Shown here one piece after another: positions 23,790 through 36,652 of a DNA stretch of 64,000 bases. The position numbers and the translations under genes were made by a program. Numbering within the stretch: the first letter of the stretch is position 1; every line of letters starts with the position of its first letter. The stretch comes from Bolinopsis microptera (lineage: Eukaryota; Ctenophora; Tentaculata; Lobata; Bolinopsidae). The notes beneath the pieces were generated by a model. It did not search any database. It saw only the letters and a program-made list of their open reading frames with translations, and was not told the origin of the DNA. The stretch is from assembly GCF_026151205.1 (NCBI RefSeq), contig NC_087083.1, positions 10,289,460 through 10,353,459 on the forward strand. Direction: 5' to 3'.

Positions 23790-23871
23790 GTATGCCACAG
23801 GGAGAAGGAAACATATCTCACATATCTCACATACCGTATGTGAGATATGTTTCCTTCTCCCTGTGGTATAC
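23790..23871. repeat. 82-bp near-perfect palindrome
   Basis: The left arm from GTATGCCACAGGGAGAAGG and the right arm ending CCTTCTCCCTGTGGTATAC pair over about 35-40 bp. The centre is asymmetric because CATATCTCAC is duplicated in the left arm. It is a cruciform-prone fold-back with no coding content. Confidence 0.9.
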
Positions 23872-23935
23872 TATAGGATGCAGGCACTTACTCATGGTTG
23901 AAATAGTTTGCTTTTATTTTGGTTTTAATCTCTCA

Positions 23936-24002
23936 CTTCGTGTTGAACTTGTTTTGGTAGTTCGTGTTGAACTTGTTTTGGTAGTTCGTGTTGAACTTGT
24001 TA
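23936..24002. repeat. 24-bp tandem repeat, about 2.8 copies
   Basis: The unit contains TTCGTGTTGAACTTG and TTTTGGTAG. The frame it opens (LVLVVRVE-type) is repeat-derived. Confidence 0.85.
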
Positions 24003-24141
24003 TCGGAGGAAACTGGACAACTTATGATCGTTGTTTGATAGAATTAGCACCGTTATTTTAGTCAAAATAGGCGCCTTTATATAATAAATAGATCAATTAG
24101 TATTGCTGTACAACTACTACAGATCAAAACATAACCCAAAA

Positions 24142-24290
24142 GTAGCATTGTATTATATATTATATAGTAATCATTATGTTAATATATATATAGTAATCAT
24201 TATGTTAATTGTACGATATAAAATATTTTATTATCCAAATTTATACATCATATACAAATTTGGATAATATAATATTTTATATATAATAGG
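24142..24290. repeat. AT-rich direct duplication and hairpin
   Basis: ATATAGTAATCATTATGTTAA occurs twice (about 24163-24208). Immediately downstream, TTATTATCCAAATTTATA pairs with TATACAAATTTGGATAATA around a short loop (about 24216-24283). Confidence 0.7.
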
Positions 24291-24571
24291 TAATCAAATT
24301 AATGTCACAAAACTATACTTTCACACAACTTCAATTAATATGGGCTTCGTGTTGCACCGTTGCACGTGTTACTATCGTAAATAATAAAACATTGATCACT
24401 GTAATAAATGAGGTGAAGTTAAGTGACTATCAAGTTTCAACGGTATAATGGATTAACTGCTAATTATCTGTTATGAGATACTTTTATTTTGCCCGTTTCC
24501 TCTCACACACTCTTCTCGATTGTAATAATCTTACTGCCAGCGCTGATTTCCTCTCGGAAGCTCTTCAGAGT

Positions 24572-24607
24572 GGATCACGTGACAGTTGCTCACATGTCAC
24601 GTGATCC
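24572..24607. promoter_or_regulatory. Inverted E-box pair, 13-bp arms
   Basis: GGATCACGTGACA (24572-24584) and its exact complement (24595-24607) flank a 10-base loop. The CACGTG cores start 22 bp apart. The architecture matches the E-box hairpin at 15911-15952 although the flanks differ. Confidence 0.55.
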
Positions 24608-24737
24608 TGCATCTTCCTTCGTCAGCCAGCCGATCAGTGCGGACAGTGCAGGTAGTTTTGTGGCAAACAGCACTTGTGCACTTTGTTGAGCCGTCTTTCA
24701 TCAGTACCTCAAACCTTGGTTTAGAGGCTGTAAAACG

Positions 24738-24801
24738 GCTCCTTAGCTTGGCTCCTTAGCTTTGCTCCTTAGCATGGCTCCTTAGCTTGGCTCCTTAGCT
24801 C
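24738..24801. repeat. 14-15-bp tandem repeat (GGCTCCTTAGCTT)
   Basis: Five consecutive near-identical copies of GGCTCCTTAGCTT with single-base changes. Confidence 0.85.
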
Positions 24802-24904
24802 ATGAAATAAGTGAGCCATGTGTTGAACTTGCTGACCGTACAAACTTCTTACTTGGTAATGTACTGCCGTGAACTGGGAGCTGTGACGAATTAACGCATG
24901 TTTG

Positions 24905-25055
24905 CGGCACAGTTTGTGACCGTCACAGTTTGTGGCCGTCACAGTTTGTGACCGTTATTGTATGAGACACGTGACGTCATCAAAAAGTCACGTGACGTCA
25001 TCACAAAGTCACGCGTGACCTCTTCTAAGAGACAGTTTGTGACCGTTATTGTAAA
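24905..25055. promoter_or_regulatory. Tandem repeats with fused E-box/CRE sites every 21 bp
   Basis: CACAGTTTGTGACCGT-type repeats (24905-24960 and again near 25030) surround a 21-bp repeat whose units start with CACGTGACGTCAT. The E-box cores lie at 24968 and 24989, and a variant CACGCGTG lies at 25010, each 21 bp apart. E-box and CRE overlap in one unit. A regulatory function is an inference from site content. Confidence 0.55.
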
Positions 25056-26530
25056 GCAGGTGCTGTTTTAGGCAAAATCCTTCAACACACTGCTCACTCT
25101 TGTCCTTGTTTTAAGTGTGAATGTGTTTGTTTGGTTGAGTTGTTTTCTGACATTGTTAGTACTAGAGGTGTGACGGATATTAGCTATACCATCCAGTCAC
25201 CTGATTTAAAACTCCTTGACATGTTGCCTCTTGTGATTTCAAATGAGATTTCAGGGTTTCGGTTGAAGTTTTATACAGCTGAGAGACGCCTAGCTTTACA
25301 ATGTCAAACCAGGGTCAAACCAGGTTGTTGTGAAATATGTAGGTTTGAAAACTCACACCCCAATCAAGCTGTGTGTAGAAGCTGGTACACATGGGAACAA
25401 CGCGTCTTCTCCTTCTCACGCCTCCTTAGCAGAAGCAGCTGCTAACTGCTTCTTTTCTGGTATTCTCACACCTGTCGTGTTGATAAGCAGCGGGAAAACT
25501 CAATTCCCTTTTAGATTATTTTGTTTTTTAACATCGTGCGGGCATTTAGTTGTTGGTATTAATTTATCTTTATTCTGAAAATTTATTATTTATATGAAAG
25601 AAAATTTATTATTTATATGAAAGAAAACAAAAATATTGTATTTGGACAAACAATGGACAATTCAGTACTTCTTCCCGAACCATCCTCAACCTTCTCCGAC
25701 CTTTTCTCTCTTTCAAACAGAGTTCAGACAGATTTCAGACAGATTTTACTTCTCTACTGCTTCATGAACCTTTAATAATATACCGGATTCCTTCATAAAA
25801 TGTGCGATGAGCTGCCATCTTATTCGCGTGAAAAAGCAAAGCAATGTAAGAAGGGATTATTTTCATGATTTAATTATAATCCAATTTTAAAGAACTTAGA
25901 TCATACAACTTACTGTATTTATTATCAATAAACTCCACGATTCAAAAGCATAATCTCTTTTCTCTATTGCCTCGCGATATTAATATAAGTTAATTATTAG
26001 TAATTACTAATAATTTCATAATTCAATTATAATTCAATTCTAAATCTAACTTAAATCATAAAACTCACTGTATCTGCTATCACGATTCAAAAGCATAATT
26101 TCTTATTTTTGACGTCAACGTTTTATTAGTAATTTAGTAATTTAGTAAGCTTGCTCACATTCCTGGTGAAATTATTTCACCGTCGAAATTAACAAAACGG
26201 TCGGCCTACTCCGATATTAGCGCAATTAATTTGTATACTATCATTTTTAATTTAAAGTACTAGCTTTATTGCACGGCATCACGAATTTTCTAAATTATTG
26301 ACTAGAGCTGCAATTTTAATACGCCAACTACGTCACAATCCGCCACATTATTTGGTTGAAATCTTTTGTTGGGTTGATTGTGAAGTTTTGTTGGCTACTG
26401 CAGGGTGTATTAAATGCATGTTTCATACTGACACACTCCTCTTTCAGTCTCCATTCTACCTCCCCTCCCCACAATAGGCCACATTTTTCAAATTTTCCAC
26501 CCGCTCCCATTGTCAGCTTGTAAAGCCCTG
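25056..26530. other. Non-coding sequence, no gene recognised
   Basis: Open frames at 25131-25445, 25330-25578 and 26328-26558 have no recognisable domain. A 24-bp duplication lies at about 25577-25626 (AAAATTTATTATTTATATG, two copies). Confidence 0.45.
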
Positions 26531-26537
26531 GTTTACC

Positions 26538-26620
26538 GTGATAAATTACAACCACCACGTGCGCAAATAAATTACAACCAGCACGTGCACCAATAAATTA
26601 CAGCCAGCGCACGTGCACCA
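26538..26620. repeat. Three-copy repeat carrying E-boxes
   Basis: ATAAATTACAACCA followed by a CACGTGC core occurs three times, with cores at 26556, 26582 and 26610. Spacing is 26-28 bp, so these are not helically phased. Confidence 0.75.
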
Positions 26621-27175
26621 TGCTCGGTAGAAGGTTCCTAGGTGCGATTATTATACACTGCAAACCCCCGGGATGTTATATTCTAATTATAAATGCTTAA
26701 TTCCACATAATTTCCAACTTTTCTCTGCGGCCCATCAGGAACATGCACTTCAATGGTTCTTGTAACACAGCAACTTTAATTATTCCTCAATAACCTGCAG
26801 TAACAAGTTTGAAATTTTCCCGCCACCGCGCGGACCTCTCTAGCCGTTATTCATATATCTGTTAGTTAACATATCCTGTAGATTTCCTGCCCACCTCCTG
26901 GGTCCACAGTGCGGTGGATTGTAAACACAACCTGTATCCTACAACTGGTAGCAGTACCCTCGCTGATCAACATCTAACACCTCTGAAGTGAACTGTGAAG
27001 TAAGGGTAAATCAGGGCCCCGGCACTAATACCCCCGGAACCACGTGGCAGTTATCATAGTTACCAACCTAGTCGAGACTAGAAACACTCTCAGGTACTCC
27101 GAGAACAAGCAACTCTCTCTTTATTTCGCAGCCAGGAAGAGCTGGATAAAATCAGCCGTTATTGTGAACTTGAGG

Positions 27176-27255
27176 TAATTGCACCGGCTCCCTTTCTCTA
27201 GTGGGGGTGTAATTGCACCGGCTCCCTTTCTCTAGTTCTCCTAGTGGGGGTGTTT
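27176..27255. repeat. Tandem duplication (about 33-42 bp unit)
   Basis: GTAATTGCACCGGCTCCC through CTAGTGGGGGTGT is present twice; the second copy has a short CTAGTTCTC insertion. Confidence 0.85.
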
Positions 27256-30200
27256 ATTTGTAAGATTTACTCCTCCAGGATAAGCTACAATTTGACACTT
27301 CCACCCCCGGCCTACTCCATGGTATGTGACCTTCAGTCTGCTAACTGTGGATTTTCTTGTGAAATTATTTTGGTTTAAAACACGGGCCCTACCTTTCAAG
27401 ATATGCTGCAACCTTTTTTATTTAGAACCGGGTAATTGACAGACAGGTTTCACCCTTTTTAGTTTATTAATTGTTCAAGTTAGGTTAATGACGTGCGGCC
27501 TTTTTAATTAGAATATTATAATCTAGTTGGGAGTATGTGTGACCTTTTGTCGGGCCAGCATCTGCTTCGTTTATATTATTGGGATTACAATAACTTTATT
27601 AATACCACTTTTATTACGTGTCTGCTAAAGGTGAGTGCGGGTCAGAATAAAGCAAGATACTCATTTGGTCTACAACTTAACCTGATTTACAATAACTGTA
27701 ATTACTGTGGATAAAGTTTGTTTAATTTTATTAGTCAGTAACCAAGCCAATGATCCTCAACCTTAACCTTGTTCCAAGACGTCTACGTGTCAACTGTCCT
27801 GGACATTTTGTGCTTATTCTAACTGGTTTTGATCCCATCGAAAATACATTGTCGCCGAATTTATCGATGCGATGGTCAAACTTTGCCACTGTCTTGAGGC
27901 TGCCAGAGACCTGTAATATGGCTATATGGGTCACGAAGTCACGGAACACGACAGGTACAGCGTAATGTGATCATCGATCAGTTTATCTGGATTAATTTTA
28001 TTCTTGATATCTTAATATGTGTACTTAGTCTTATTTTTTTGGCGCCAAATATGTTGCATTTGTGCAAAATTGTAATGCACATTTTATTTACCAATTACCA
28101 GTAATCTTTGCTGATCGTCATTTTCTTGAAATACATATTCAGTGGTAATTCACTTATAATGATCTTCTAACATAATTACTAGGTCCGATATCCGTTCAAC
28201 ACTTTCCCGCATCAGGGTTCGCAGTTCCTCTTTTCTTTGTCCCAACATCCTTCAGTAACATAGACAAGCATACAAGTAACATAGACAAGCAAGTTTGTTT
28301 CAGTCGGCCTTGTTCAGCGAGCTACCAAAAAAGTTAATTTTTGTAAACGAAATTGTTGGTAGTTTTCTCGTTTAAATGTTATAAGTGCTGCAACTTTTAG
28401 ATCAGCAGAAGAACATGAACTACAAGAGGAATTTAATTCTACATAGCCATCATTGAGTTTGCCGTTCATAATTTACTTTATTTTCATGATGTGTCATTTT
28501 GCGATAAAAATCAGAAAAGTTGCAGGATTGCATGATTCGCGATTTTTTAAACGTGTAATACTATAATGTCAATATTGGTGCCTCTTATGTAGTTCAAAAT
28601 AAGTTTGTACATCGCTCAGATTATCATATTGCTTTGTTTAAACTACTTAGTTTATAATACTAAGTTTATAGTATTCAGTTTATACCACTCAGTTTATAGT
28701 GACTAGTAAGGAATGTCTAGGACATTCCAATAACTCATATCTTCTGTCTGATTTCCGCCTAGAATCTAGATAAGACACATTCTCTAACAATCCCTTTATG
28801 CTTTAAACCATGGCCGCACTCTCTTTCTTCATTTCAAAGGAGAATTTTTGAAATGCAAAGAATCAGATTCTTTAAATATTCTTAAGAATCAGATTCTTGA
28901 GCTGCACACGTCTGATTAGTAAAAATAAAATCTGTCTGAAAGATCAGTAGTTGTCTGAAAGAGCCACAGCTGTCTTTAAAACGGGAATTGCTTTGAGAAT
29001 TACTGGAAAATAGCTTTCTTTGTTCACGGTATCGCTGCTGTTTGTTGGCCACACCACGACCCAAGGAAAAAAGGATTTCGCGATTATTTTGGCCAAAATT
29101 CGCGATACCGTGATTTTTAACAGATTATACATTAAACTACACATCAAATTTGTCGCAAATAATGGGAAAAATCGCGATTTCCTTTTGTCCCTACCACCAC
29201 CACACCTCGACTATTAACTAAGTTATATCTACTACTTTGTTATTACTAAGTTATTACTAAGTTATTACTGCTATGTCATGTTAATCTTAGTATTTACAAT
29301 ATTCACCCTATCACTGAATATGCCCAATAACACGCTGTAACCATTTGAATATTTAGCGAGCTAATTGCTCTAACCATTAACCCTGGTCACAACAATAGAA
29401 TTATTACAATGTAACGATACAATAATCAACTTAATCTCCATTATCTGACTGGTTGACTACTGAATATACCCAGTTAATCCCCTCATCACCCCTCTTTACT
29501 CCTCGTTACCCTCTCTCACCCTGGTGCCAGTAAAACATGGCCTGCTGATTAACCATGCTGACGACACTCGACTCATTATAATAACAACAACACCACCCGC
29601 ACTAAGTTACGGTAATTATAGCCCTAAAATCCTTGACAGCTGCTTGACAAGTTTGATACCTAAATCTCTCCTAATTGTGTTGCCATGCCAACCGCGCCAG
29701 GGCTCCCATTTTCAGGGTTGCGGCCACGGGTAGTAGTCCATTGTGTGCAGGACGTTTAGCGTACAATTTAGTAATGGTTTGTGTCTCTGTACCTGCTTGG
29801 GAGCCGTGAGTGTAATCCTGCTGTAGTTTGTGGGTCACGTGGTGTGGGTACTGTGTTCTGATTGGTTCGTGAGTGTAATCCTGCTGTAGTTGTCATTCAC
29901 TTTATAAGACCTGGGTGTGTTATAGTATGAAAGCATGTAGATATACAGTGCGTACATTAACAATGCTGTTTTCAGATTTACTTTCATTTCAATTTATAGG
30001 ATCATCAGAGTAATAAGTTGTTGGTACTGGGTGTGGAGAATAGCTAGAGATGTAATGTGTGTTACACACACAGTGTGTATTTAATGTGACATGGAGCCTC
30101 CTTCTTTAATTTTAGTTAATTAGATGGCAAGAAGTTGTTTACTCTCAGATTATATGCCAGTTATTCAATAGTCCTCAAACCCTTCAATTTGCACGGTGTC

Positions 30201-30318
30201 AATAAAGCTTACAGACATTTGCATTATATTGTATTATATTTAGTGGTTTTATATATTTAGTGGTTTTTCTTAGTCGCTACATCCCCTTATATAACGAGAT
30301 TATGCTATGAACAGTGTT
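27256..30318. other. Non-coding sequence, no gene recognised
   Basis: No domain was seen in the small open frames (27731-27965, 28882-29217, 29524-29733). Minor structure: inverted CACGGTATCGC/GCGATACCGTG at about 29025 and 29100. A CACGTGGTGTGG...CTGATTGGTT segment at 29837-29872 resembles the array at 44270-44400, flanked by two copies of GTGAGTGTAATCCTGCTGTA. Confidence 0.45.
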
Positions 30319-30320
30319 GG

Positions 30321-30526
30321 GTTTACTCCAAACCTGTGAAATTTTCATAAAACCCTTAGACCAAGAAATCTTATTGTTTTTACGGCATATCATCTTGAAA
30401 ATTCTGAAAATAAAACATTTGTTGTTTACTCCAAACCTGTGAAATTTTCATAAAACACTTAGACCAAGAAATCTTATTGTTTTTACGGCATATCATCTTG
30501 AAAATTCTGAAAATTAAACATTTGTT
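30321..30526. repeat. 103-bp tandem duplication
   Basis: Copies start with GTTTACTCCAAACCTGTG at 30321 and 30424 and differ at only a few positions. This indicates recent duplication. Confidence 0.95.
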
Positions 30527-30600
30527 GTTGGGTCCTCCAAATCACAAGTCACTCAGCCCTACTTCAACAACTTCTCCCTGTAACGTGCCACTCTTTTAAG

Positions 30601-30785
30601 GTAACACACGTGACACGACGTCGCGTGACTGTAAAGTTGCTAACAGCTCATTTCCCTGCCATTATCCCTGAAACAGTCGCCAATATTGCTAACACTCACT
30701 CGTCGTGTCACGTGTGTTACCTGCCATCATCCCTGAAACAGTCGCCAATATTGCTAACACTCACTCGTCGTGTCACGTGTGTTAC
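30601..30785. repeat. 65-bp tandem duplication plus inverted E-box segment
   Basis: The unit beginning CTGCCAT (30656 and 30721) is duplicated almost exactly and ends in CGTCGTGTCACGTGTGTTAC. The exact inverse of that 20-mer sits at 30601-30620. This gives three CACGTG cores in one short region, one in opposite orientation. Confidence 0.9.
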
Positions 30786-30989
30786 CTTACACTCAGCCAG
30801 CCTGCAGTACTACCGTAATATAGCAGTTGTAAATAAGTACTTACAGGCGATGTGAGGCTGACCGTGACAGGAAACTAGCTAGGTGACATGATATTACAAT
30901 CATGATATCCGACCAAAGACTAATTATGTGATTAAATGATTAGATAATTACGATCCCGACTGCTCTGTCGGGACTCACGATATTATATG

Positions 30990-31092
30990 CTTGGTAATCT
31001 TGCCAGCAGCTCGGTCACGTGATACCCAAATTTGGTAATCTTGCCAGCAGCTCGGTCACGTGTTACCCAAATAAGGTAATCTTACCAGCAGT
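30990..31092. repeat. 41-bp repeat with E-boxes
   Basis: GGTAATCTTGCCAGCAGC followed by TCGGTCACGTG and TACCCAAAT is present twice, with a third partial copy. CACGTG cores start at 31016 and 31057, 41 bp apart. Confidence 0.85.
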
Positions 31093-31549
31093 CCTTAGCT
31101 CCCCTGGGCAATTCCTGCCAATTGTGAGGGTGAATCATTGGTTCAAGATCATGACAGTGTAATGTTATATGGATCTCATGATTTGTTCGTTATTTAAAAA
31201 GTACAGTTGTTTAATGTGCAAGTCTTCTTTCTGAAACTTTACTTGCGTGGAAATGAAATTTTGGAGACAGTTGCTATCATCCAAGTTTTTTTATTTATAA
31301 AATTAAAAGGTCCAAATATTATAAAATAAATGTTAAACCCTACATTAGTACCCTTGATTTAAACACAAGCACGCCGATAACAGTTAAATATAATAATAAT
31401 AATTATATATATAATTTACCTTAATCGAACCGTTATTAACTTTGTCACTGTTGCTAATCGTAACATCCTCTCACTTCTCCTCCTCACGTCAACAAAGTTC
31501 TCCATGGTTTACTGTTGACAGAAGACCACCGATACTAATAGTCACGTTT

Positions 31550-32235
31550 TCCTCAAAGTCACGTGTTACTCATCTAACATGGTCATTCTGGGGTTAAAAT
31601 TACCTGCCCTGCCCGTGTCTCCGCATGTTCATGTTTCCTTCCCAGTCATCTTGGTCACAACTGTAAGTTGCAAATGTTTCAACATGTTTTCCTCACTTCC
31701 CAGCGCGGGCAACTCCTCATCTATTAACCCCGGACTTTTTGAACTTCCAGCAATCCAGCCGTGCCACGTGACCATTGAAATAGACCACGTGGCCATTCCG
31801 TGAGGTCACGTGAGTCGAGAGCTCTAAAAACTATCCCGCCTTCGGCCAAACTTTCTAGTACCTGCAGCAGCTAGTAACTATCATCACTCTCGGCTGGCGA
31901 GCTGTGATCGATACCCAGTGTTTAGTACGAAGTGACGATTGATACAGCCATACAAGGGGGAAAACAAATTATCTCTAACGCAGCAAGACAGGAGGCTTGC
32001 GTTAGGGAGACACTGAATGCTGCCTTCGATTCGTACTTAACAGCTCGCTTCAGTCAAGGACCGGCTCACATAATTCTTAGTTTCTCACTGTGGAGGATTG
32101 CGCGAGAGTTTATCATCCTCTTTAAGACAAACTCGATAGTTTTTTACTCGATGAATGAAATGGTGTGATTGTGGGGCCTTCCTAGTTGTGTGAAGCATTT
32201 CTCACCACGTGGTATGACGTCACACCACGTGATAG
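31550..32235. promoter_or_regulatory. E-box-rich segment, possible distal regulatory region
   Basis: At least six CACGTG cores lie between about 31560 and 32230 (31766, 31784, 31806 and others), far more than in the first 24 kb. The segment is also less AT-rich. An open frame at 31932-32168 has no recognised domain. It might be an upstream promoter or enhancer of the channel gene 12 kb downstream, but no direct evidence links them. Confidence 0.3.
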
Positions 32236-35200
32236 ATCGTTGTGATCTTTCAGTTTGTTGTGTTCAACATCTGTCAGACCACTGGTTGTCGTCAAGTACA
32301 GGCCTTCTTTTAAATATTCCGAGCCTTTTTTAAACTGTCAAGAAATGACACGTTTGTCAAAACGGAGATTTTTAACTGTTACGTTGTTTTGTTTCTACAC
32401 AAATTAATTGGTTGACGTTTATAACTCTGATAACAACAGTGTTTGACTCTGCTTGCTGTTTAAGTACAAGTTTCGCATTACGACACGAATTTCTGTTGAA
32501 TATTTAAGCCTCTTTCAATCAAGTTTCTGTGAATCTCTGCGTCGATTTTAAGCCACACAGTTCTACCATTTCTTGGTTGTGACTTATTATATCAATGTAA
32601 GTACTTGATATAAGCAGATCCAGCGGTTATTGTCAAACCTACATGTTTATGTCATTTATGTACCCTGTGGCGATTTTAATATTTTAATTCTATCTAGACG
32701 TCATGCACCGACCTAAACAATTTTATGTTCTCTTTCTTTTGTGTGGAAAAAGTAATGTACATTAGATCGCATACATGACATAATATGCTTCGTTGCACTT
32801 GAATAATGAATACGATATTCACGCATTGCATTGAAATTTTAAACCCAAGTAAAGTAAATAAATGTTAATTCAAGAAAATGGTCGCCGGTTTCGTGTGAAT
32901 AAAACATTGTAAAAATGATCATGTTTATGGAAAACTATTCCGTCGGATCTCCAGCCATTAGGGACCCACCTGTGCCGCTGTTAAAAGCAAAGCTATTAGT
33001 GTCTCAAGATACATTGCTGGATGGAGTATGAACAAGGCAGCAGCGATGCTGCAAAGGTGGTCGAACTATTCGATGAGCCAGTAGAGGAATCTACGAATCT
33101 CTCTTTATTATTCTAAATAAGTCAGTTTATAAATAGTATAGATAATTCTAATAATATAAATCTTTTCTGCTATTTCGTTAACGTCATTACGTTTTACGCT
33201 TGAGTTTATAGTGGTGGAAAATGAACTTTCAATTCTTTAGCACAGTCAACTATTTACAAATTGGCGTTGTTTAAAACTTTGAGTATGTTGAACTTGGATT
33301 CATAGTAGATATTTAAAATAGATGACTTTTAAAAGAGGAAATAAATTGTACCCATATTTTCTCATCATGTTGGACCGATCAACGCATCACGCATGTCACC
33401 CTTGGATTCGTCTGAATTTTGCTTGCAGAAACTGCATAGAGAATCTCGTTCGACATTTTTATAAATATTGTTCCATTTTTGAATAAAATACTCACATATT
33501 TCAAGAGTAATATAAATAAACCTTTTTTTCCCATCAAAAAGTCAAAAATGATGAAATCGACATTTCTTATTTTTGCCTACTCGTACTTGTCCAGCTTATT
33601 TTCTGTTGCTGTTTTTAATGTCTGCACAGCATAATGATTTCTTTAAAAATGATTTCTTTAAATAATATGTACATTCATTGTTCATTGTCCTTGCTTGTCG
33701 AAAAAATTTAAAATTTCGCTATAGTTGCATAATATGCTTTTAGCTCTCACTATCAGAAACAGTTCGTAGATGCAGTTGTTAAAGTATGGTTGTACTAAAG
33801 TCTAGTTGAAAGTGCAGTAAAACTGCAGATTTCAGAATGCCATTCTTTAGTAGGCACAAAATAAGAAAAAAACCCAATTCAGGAGATGTCGATGTACAAC
33901 TGTATCTGTTAAAAATATGATTAAGAAAGCATCATTGAGAGGGAATCGGTATTCAACTTAACTTTTAACTGGAAATTATTTTGCTTCACGTTTATGACAG
34001 TGCTGAGTGGAAGTTATATCAGAACCGGAACTGCTCATGCTGGTTAAAAAATTTCAGCTATTTTCCTTTAATTACTCAGATATATGTATTAGTAATATTA
34101 TTACTCACGGATGGAAATATCTAAATAAATAAAAACTCACACATACCTACTGACAGAATCGATATTTTCATATTCCTCAAGTTTAAATTCCTCATTCCTC
34201 AAGTTTCATATTCCAGAGTTTTGCAGCTTCTTGATTAGACAAAGTTATATTAAAGGGGGCTCAAAACTTTAACTTGGGGTGACCGGAAGTAATTACTTAA
34301 TTACTTAATTAAAGCAAATCATCATGCAACATCACTATAATTAAACTAGATGGCATATTCAGTGTATATACCAGATATGATACTATCATAGAATGATAAT
34401 CTCTATTATAATTGATCAATGGTATTATTATTATTACACAATGACTAATGATTGATGGTATTTTTATATCGCTATAATAAGAAAATTCCATACTACACCG
34501 CGTATTTGACATTAGTGTATCAAAAGCAAACAAGTGTATCAAATATACCAGCTCATTTCTTGGTTCATCTTAATTGGCACGAACCGCCTTAAATCAAATA
34601 TTAGAATGCAAATTATTTTTCAGCAATTGTTTTTAAGAATGTTCGATAGAAAGCTCATCTCTTTGTTTCATTAAAATGATCCATGATAACCAACAAATAT
34701 GTCATAATTACGTGGATAATGCCGCTGCATATTATCCGTGATAAGTTGGGAGTAAAATAGTTATATTTAGCACCAAAAGAAAAAGATACAACCTTCCTTG
34801 TCGTGCATGTGTACGTGTGTAGTGCTATAAAAACATTCAGGCTTGCCCGTTGCACCTCGCCGTTTGTCGACCATTAGTAATATCACAACAGCCACTTTAA
34901 GTATTGGCCTTTTTGTATTGAGCGACGAAAAGTTTGGGTATTGATAGTTTGAAACTAGTTGGTTTTATTTTTTCATTTGATTTATTCTCGTTCTTAATAT
35001 TTTTATAGCTATTTATGCTTTTATGCAGCAAAGCAGCAAGGCTCCGGCCATTAAATGATGGTTCATCGATAATATTATATAATTTAATAATAATATTATA
35101 TAATGTAATAATAATATTATATAATTTAATAATAATAACCGTTCTGGTTATTAAGAGTTCATGCTCAGATTGGTTTACAACTTCAATATAATCCAAAAAA

Positions 35201-35630
35201 TACCAAATTGTCTGCCTTAATTCTCCCCCGTATGAAAATTACACTTTCTCTTCTAAGATACTGAAATAAAGTTTCGAGAGTATAATATGATTTATGAACT
35301 TTTTGAACTTTTTTCATCGGGCTGCATGAATATTTCTCCTACCTTTTCTAGTTCATCCGTCATATATATTGAAAAGCCCGATCTTATATTAGCATTTGAT
35401 TACTCTTCAGGGGAGGCTGACTCCTTTAAATTCTTCTTGCTGTTAGATATCAGTCAGTTTCATTTCCCCTCTCGACAATTAATATATAACCAACATTTCA
35501 ATTCTTATTTTTCCCGACTTATAATTGTCTTCCGCTTTACAAAATAGTTTGCTTCTTAGCTTCTTGTATACAATTGTAGAAGTTACGCAAAAATAACATT
35601 TGTCGGTCGATGTTTAAGGGTAGTTAAAAT
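32236..35630. other. Non-coding AT-rich sequence, no gene recognised
   Basis: No gene recognised. A donor-like GTAAGTAC lies at 32597, but no coding exon was recognised before it. An AT-rich tandem repeat (TAATAATAATATTATATAAT unit, about three copies) lies at about 35066-35140. Confidence 0.45.
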
Positions 35631-36487
35631 AGCTCTTCTCAAACACAAGGATATATTCTTGTGAACTCGGCTAGTATATATGAAACATTTGTCATGGAGT
35701 TGTAGAGGGAGTTATGTGCCTCGCCGGGCTAAAGTAGTGGATGACCTTGCTGTACGGCAAGTTAAACAAGGATCTGAAACTACTAGGTTCCGTACAGACT
35801 CAACTCTGCACCCGTGTCAATATGTTCATTATATGCAAGCCTCTTGATTTATAATCACCGAGTCTAGTAATTGTTTAAGAGAGTTCTCTGGCAGTTACGA
35901 AACTCGAGAGACTGTGGGATACTGAAGGGAAAGGAAGCAGTTCTAACGAGCTCTTCTCAAACACAAGGATATATTCTTGTGAACTCGGCTAGTATATATG
36001 AAACATTTGTCATGGAGTTGTAGAGGGAGTTATGTGCCTCGCCGGGCTAAAGTAGTGGATGACCTTGCTGTACGGCAAGTTAAACAAGGATCTGAAACTA
36101 CTAGGTTCCGTACAGACTCAACTCTGCACCCGTGTCAATATGTTCATTATATGCAAGCCTCTTGATTTATAATCACCGAGTCTAGTAATTGTTTAAGAGA
36201 GTTCTCTGGCAGTTACGAAACTCGAGAGACTGTGGGATACTGAAGGGAAAGGAAGCAGTTCTAACGAGCTCTTCTCAAACACAAGGATATATTCTTGTGA
36301 ACTCGGCTAGTATATATGAAACATTTGTCATGGAGTTGTAGAGGGAGTTATGTGCCTCGCCGGGCTAAAGTAGTGGATGACCTTGCTGTACGGCAAGTTA
36401 AACAAGGATCTGAAACTACTAGGTTCCGTACAGACTCAACTCTGCACCCGTGTCAATATGTTCATTATATGCAAGCCTCTTGATTTA
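35631..36487. repeat. 318-bp direct tandem triplication
   Basis: Units start with AGCTCTTCTCAAACACAAGG at 35631, 35949 and 36267, each 318 bp apart. The third stops at about 36487. By eye the copies look identical, so the event is very recent or maintained, or may be an assembly artefact. No domain was recognised within it. Confidence 0.95.
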
Positions 36488-36652
36488 AATACTGACGGAC
36501 ACAACTTAGAAAGCTTTAACGAGTTTAATCAGTGTTTAATGAGTGTCTGGACTCTGGTCCTCATTCTGAAAAATGGACTCACTTTTCGCGCCAATTTAAA
36601 AGCACTACTGTGAGACAGCAATATAGCTACATCGAGATACAAAACATTATAT

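Noticed and set aside
31932-32168. 78-codon frame in the E-box-rich segment as a first exon
   Set aside because: It starts at GTG, has no ATG in a suitable context and no family resemblance. Kept only as part of a possible regulatory region.
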